From assembly GCA_002686955.1 (NCBI GenBank), contig NYZA01000049.1, positions 1 through 6,472 of the forward strand: a stretch of DNA of 6,472 nt. The letters run 5' to 3'. Both the position numbers and the translations under genes were made by a program. The notes under the pieces were generated by a model that worked only from the letters and a program-made list of their open reading frames with translations, was not told the DNA's origin and did no database searches. Within the stretch, counting starts at the first letter, position 1. Every line of letters begins with the position of its first letter. Origin of the DNA: Gemmatimonadota bacterium (GTDB lineage Bacteria > GCA-2686955). This document shows, piece by piece, positions 6,137-6,472 of this stretch.

Positions 6137-6472
6137 TCACTGGCTCTTCCTCTTCTTCTTCCGCGCTTTCGGACCGGACTTCTTCGGCCGCGAGAGACCG
6201 GACTTGGTGGGCCGTCTACCGGCTTCGCCCGCAACGGCGCCGCGCGGCACGCCGGCGGGCGGCGGCGGGGCCGCCATCGGTGGCGCGGCCATCGGGGGGA
6301 CCGAGCCGAGCGGGCGAGCCGCTGGCGGCGGTGGCGCTGAGAGGGGTGGACGGGCGGCTTGGGGGGGCGCTGCACCGGGAACGGGCGGCGGCTGGCCATC
6401 CAAACCCGAGGCCGATGCGTGCGTGGCCTGCATGCGGCTCATATCCGGACCGGTGGGCTGCTCCCGCGGCTC
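6137..6472 (-). CDS. Proline/alanine-rich protein with lysine-rich C-terminus (partial, 5' end outside window)
   Basis: The frame is open from the right edge (codons reading EPREQPTGPD before an internal ATG at 6442) to TGA 6139–6137, so the window probably holds only the C-terminal ~111 residues. They consist of a Pro/Ala-rich, probably disordered linker that includes two PPMAA units, then a basic tail with two KSG repeats (RPTKSGLSRPKKSG) and a KARKKKRKSQ end. G/C dominates its third codon positions, which supports coding, but in DNA this GC-rich several frames are open. No family is recognised. A basic tail after a Pro/Ala linker is seen in nucleic-acid-associated and ribosome-associated proteins, which is inference only. 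It converges on rqcH with no bases between the two stop codons. Confidence 0.5.
   Translation of the reverse strand, partial: EPREQPTGPDMSRMQATHASASGLDGQPPPVPGAAPPQAARPPLSAPPPPAARPLGSVPPMAAPPMAAPPPPAGVPRGAVAGEAGRRPTKSGLSRPKKSGPKARKKKRKSQ
6269..6298 (-). repeat. Two-copy 15-base tandem repeat coding PPMAA
   Basis: Two adjacent 15-base units encode PPMAA-PPMAA on the minus strand and differ at only a few bases. The unit length is a multiple of three, so copy-number change would keep the frame of the proline-rich linker. Confidence 0.6.

Noticed and set aside
6137-6399. Alternative Arg/Pro-rich minus-strand frame over the same region as the proline-rich gene
   Set aside because: It continues antisense into rqcH and has the composition of an out-of-frame reading; the frame ending at 6137 has the better wobble-position pattern.
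1-6472. Defence system, CRISPR array, prophage or mobile element
   Set aside because: No spaced direct repeats, no terminal inverted repeats with a transposase, and no nuclease, helicase or toxin motifs were seen; most of the window is housekeeping genes.

Overview
This is a GC-rich bacterial chromosome segment. It holds a housekeeping gene block on the minus strand at the left, and two larger plus-strand genes followed by a convergent partial gene at the right. No rRNA, tRNA, CRISPR array, insertion sequence, phage gene or recognisable defence cassette is visible. The gene order yicC–gmk–rpoZ–coaBC occurs in many bacterial phyla. A TTG start with a purine-rich ribosome binding site and a Sec-type exported enzyme fit an environmental bacterium, perhaps Gram-negative. 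The phylum cannot be settled from this window.

Left (1–2084, minus strand): read in transcription order, the genes are yicC (endoribonuclease), gmk (guanylate kinase), rpoZ (RNA polymerase omega) and the first 35 codons of coaBC (coenzyme A synthesis). They form a very tight cluster. yicC and gmk overlap by ATGA, gmk and rpoZ are 2 bases apart, and rpoZ and coaBC overlap by GTGA. They are almost certainly one translationally coupled operon linking RNA turnover, guanine nucleotide supply, transcription and CoA synthesis.

Middle (2085–4465): a divergent intergenic region holds a possible promoter. It is followed by a TTG-started, probably exported sulfatase/alkaline-phosphatase-superfamily enzyme with a C-terminal lectin-like beta-sandwich domain. 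The usual formylglycine Cys/Ser position appears to be Thr, so arylsulfatase activity should not be assumed. A 258-base stretch without a convincing gene follows.

Right (4466–6472): a complete NFACT-family gene of the RqcH type (ribosome-associated quality control) ends back-to-back with a minus-strand gene. Only the C-terminal part of that second gene is present, a proline/alanine-rich stretch with a lysine-rich tail.

I did not find a clear new multi-gene system. The best candidates for a second look are the Thr-type sulfatase-like enzyme with its fused C-terminal domain and the divergent RqcH N-terminal domain.
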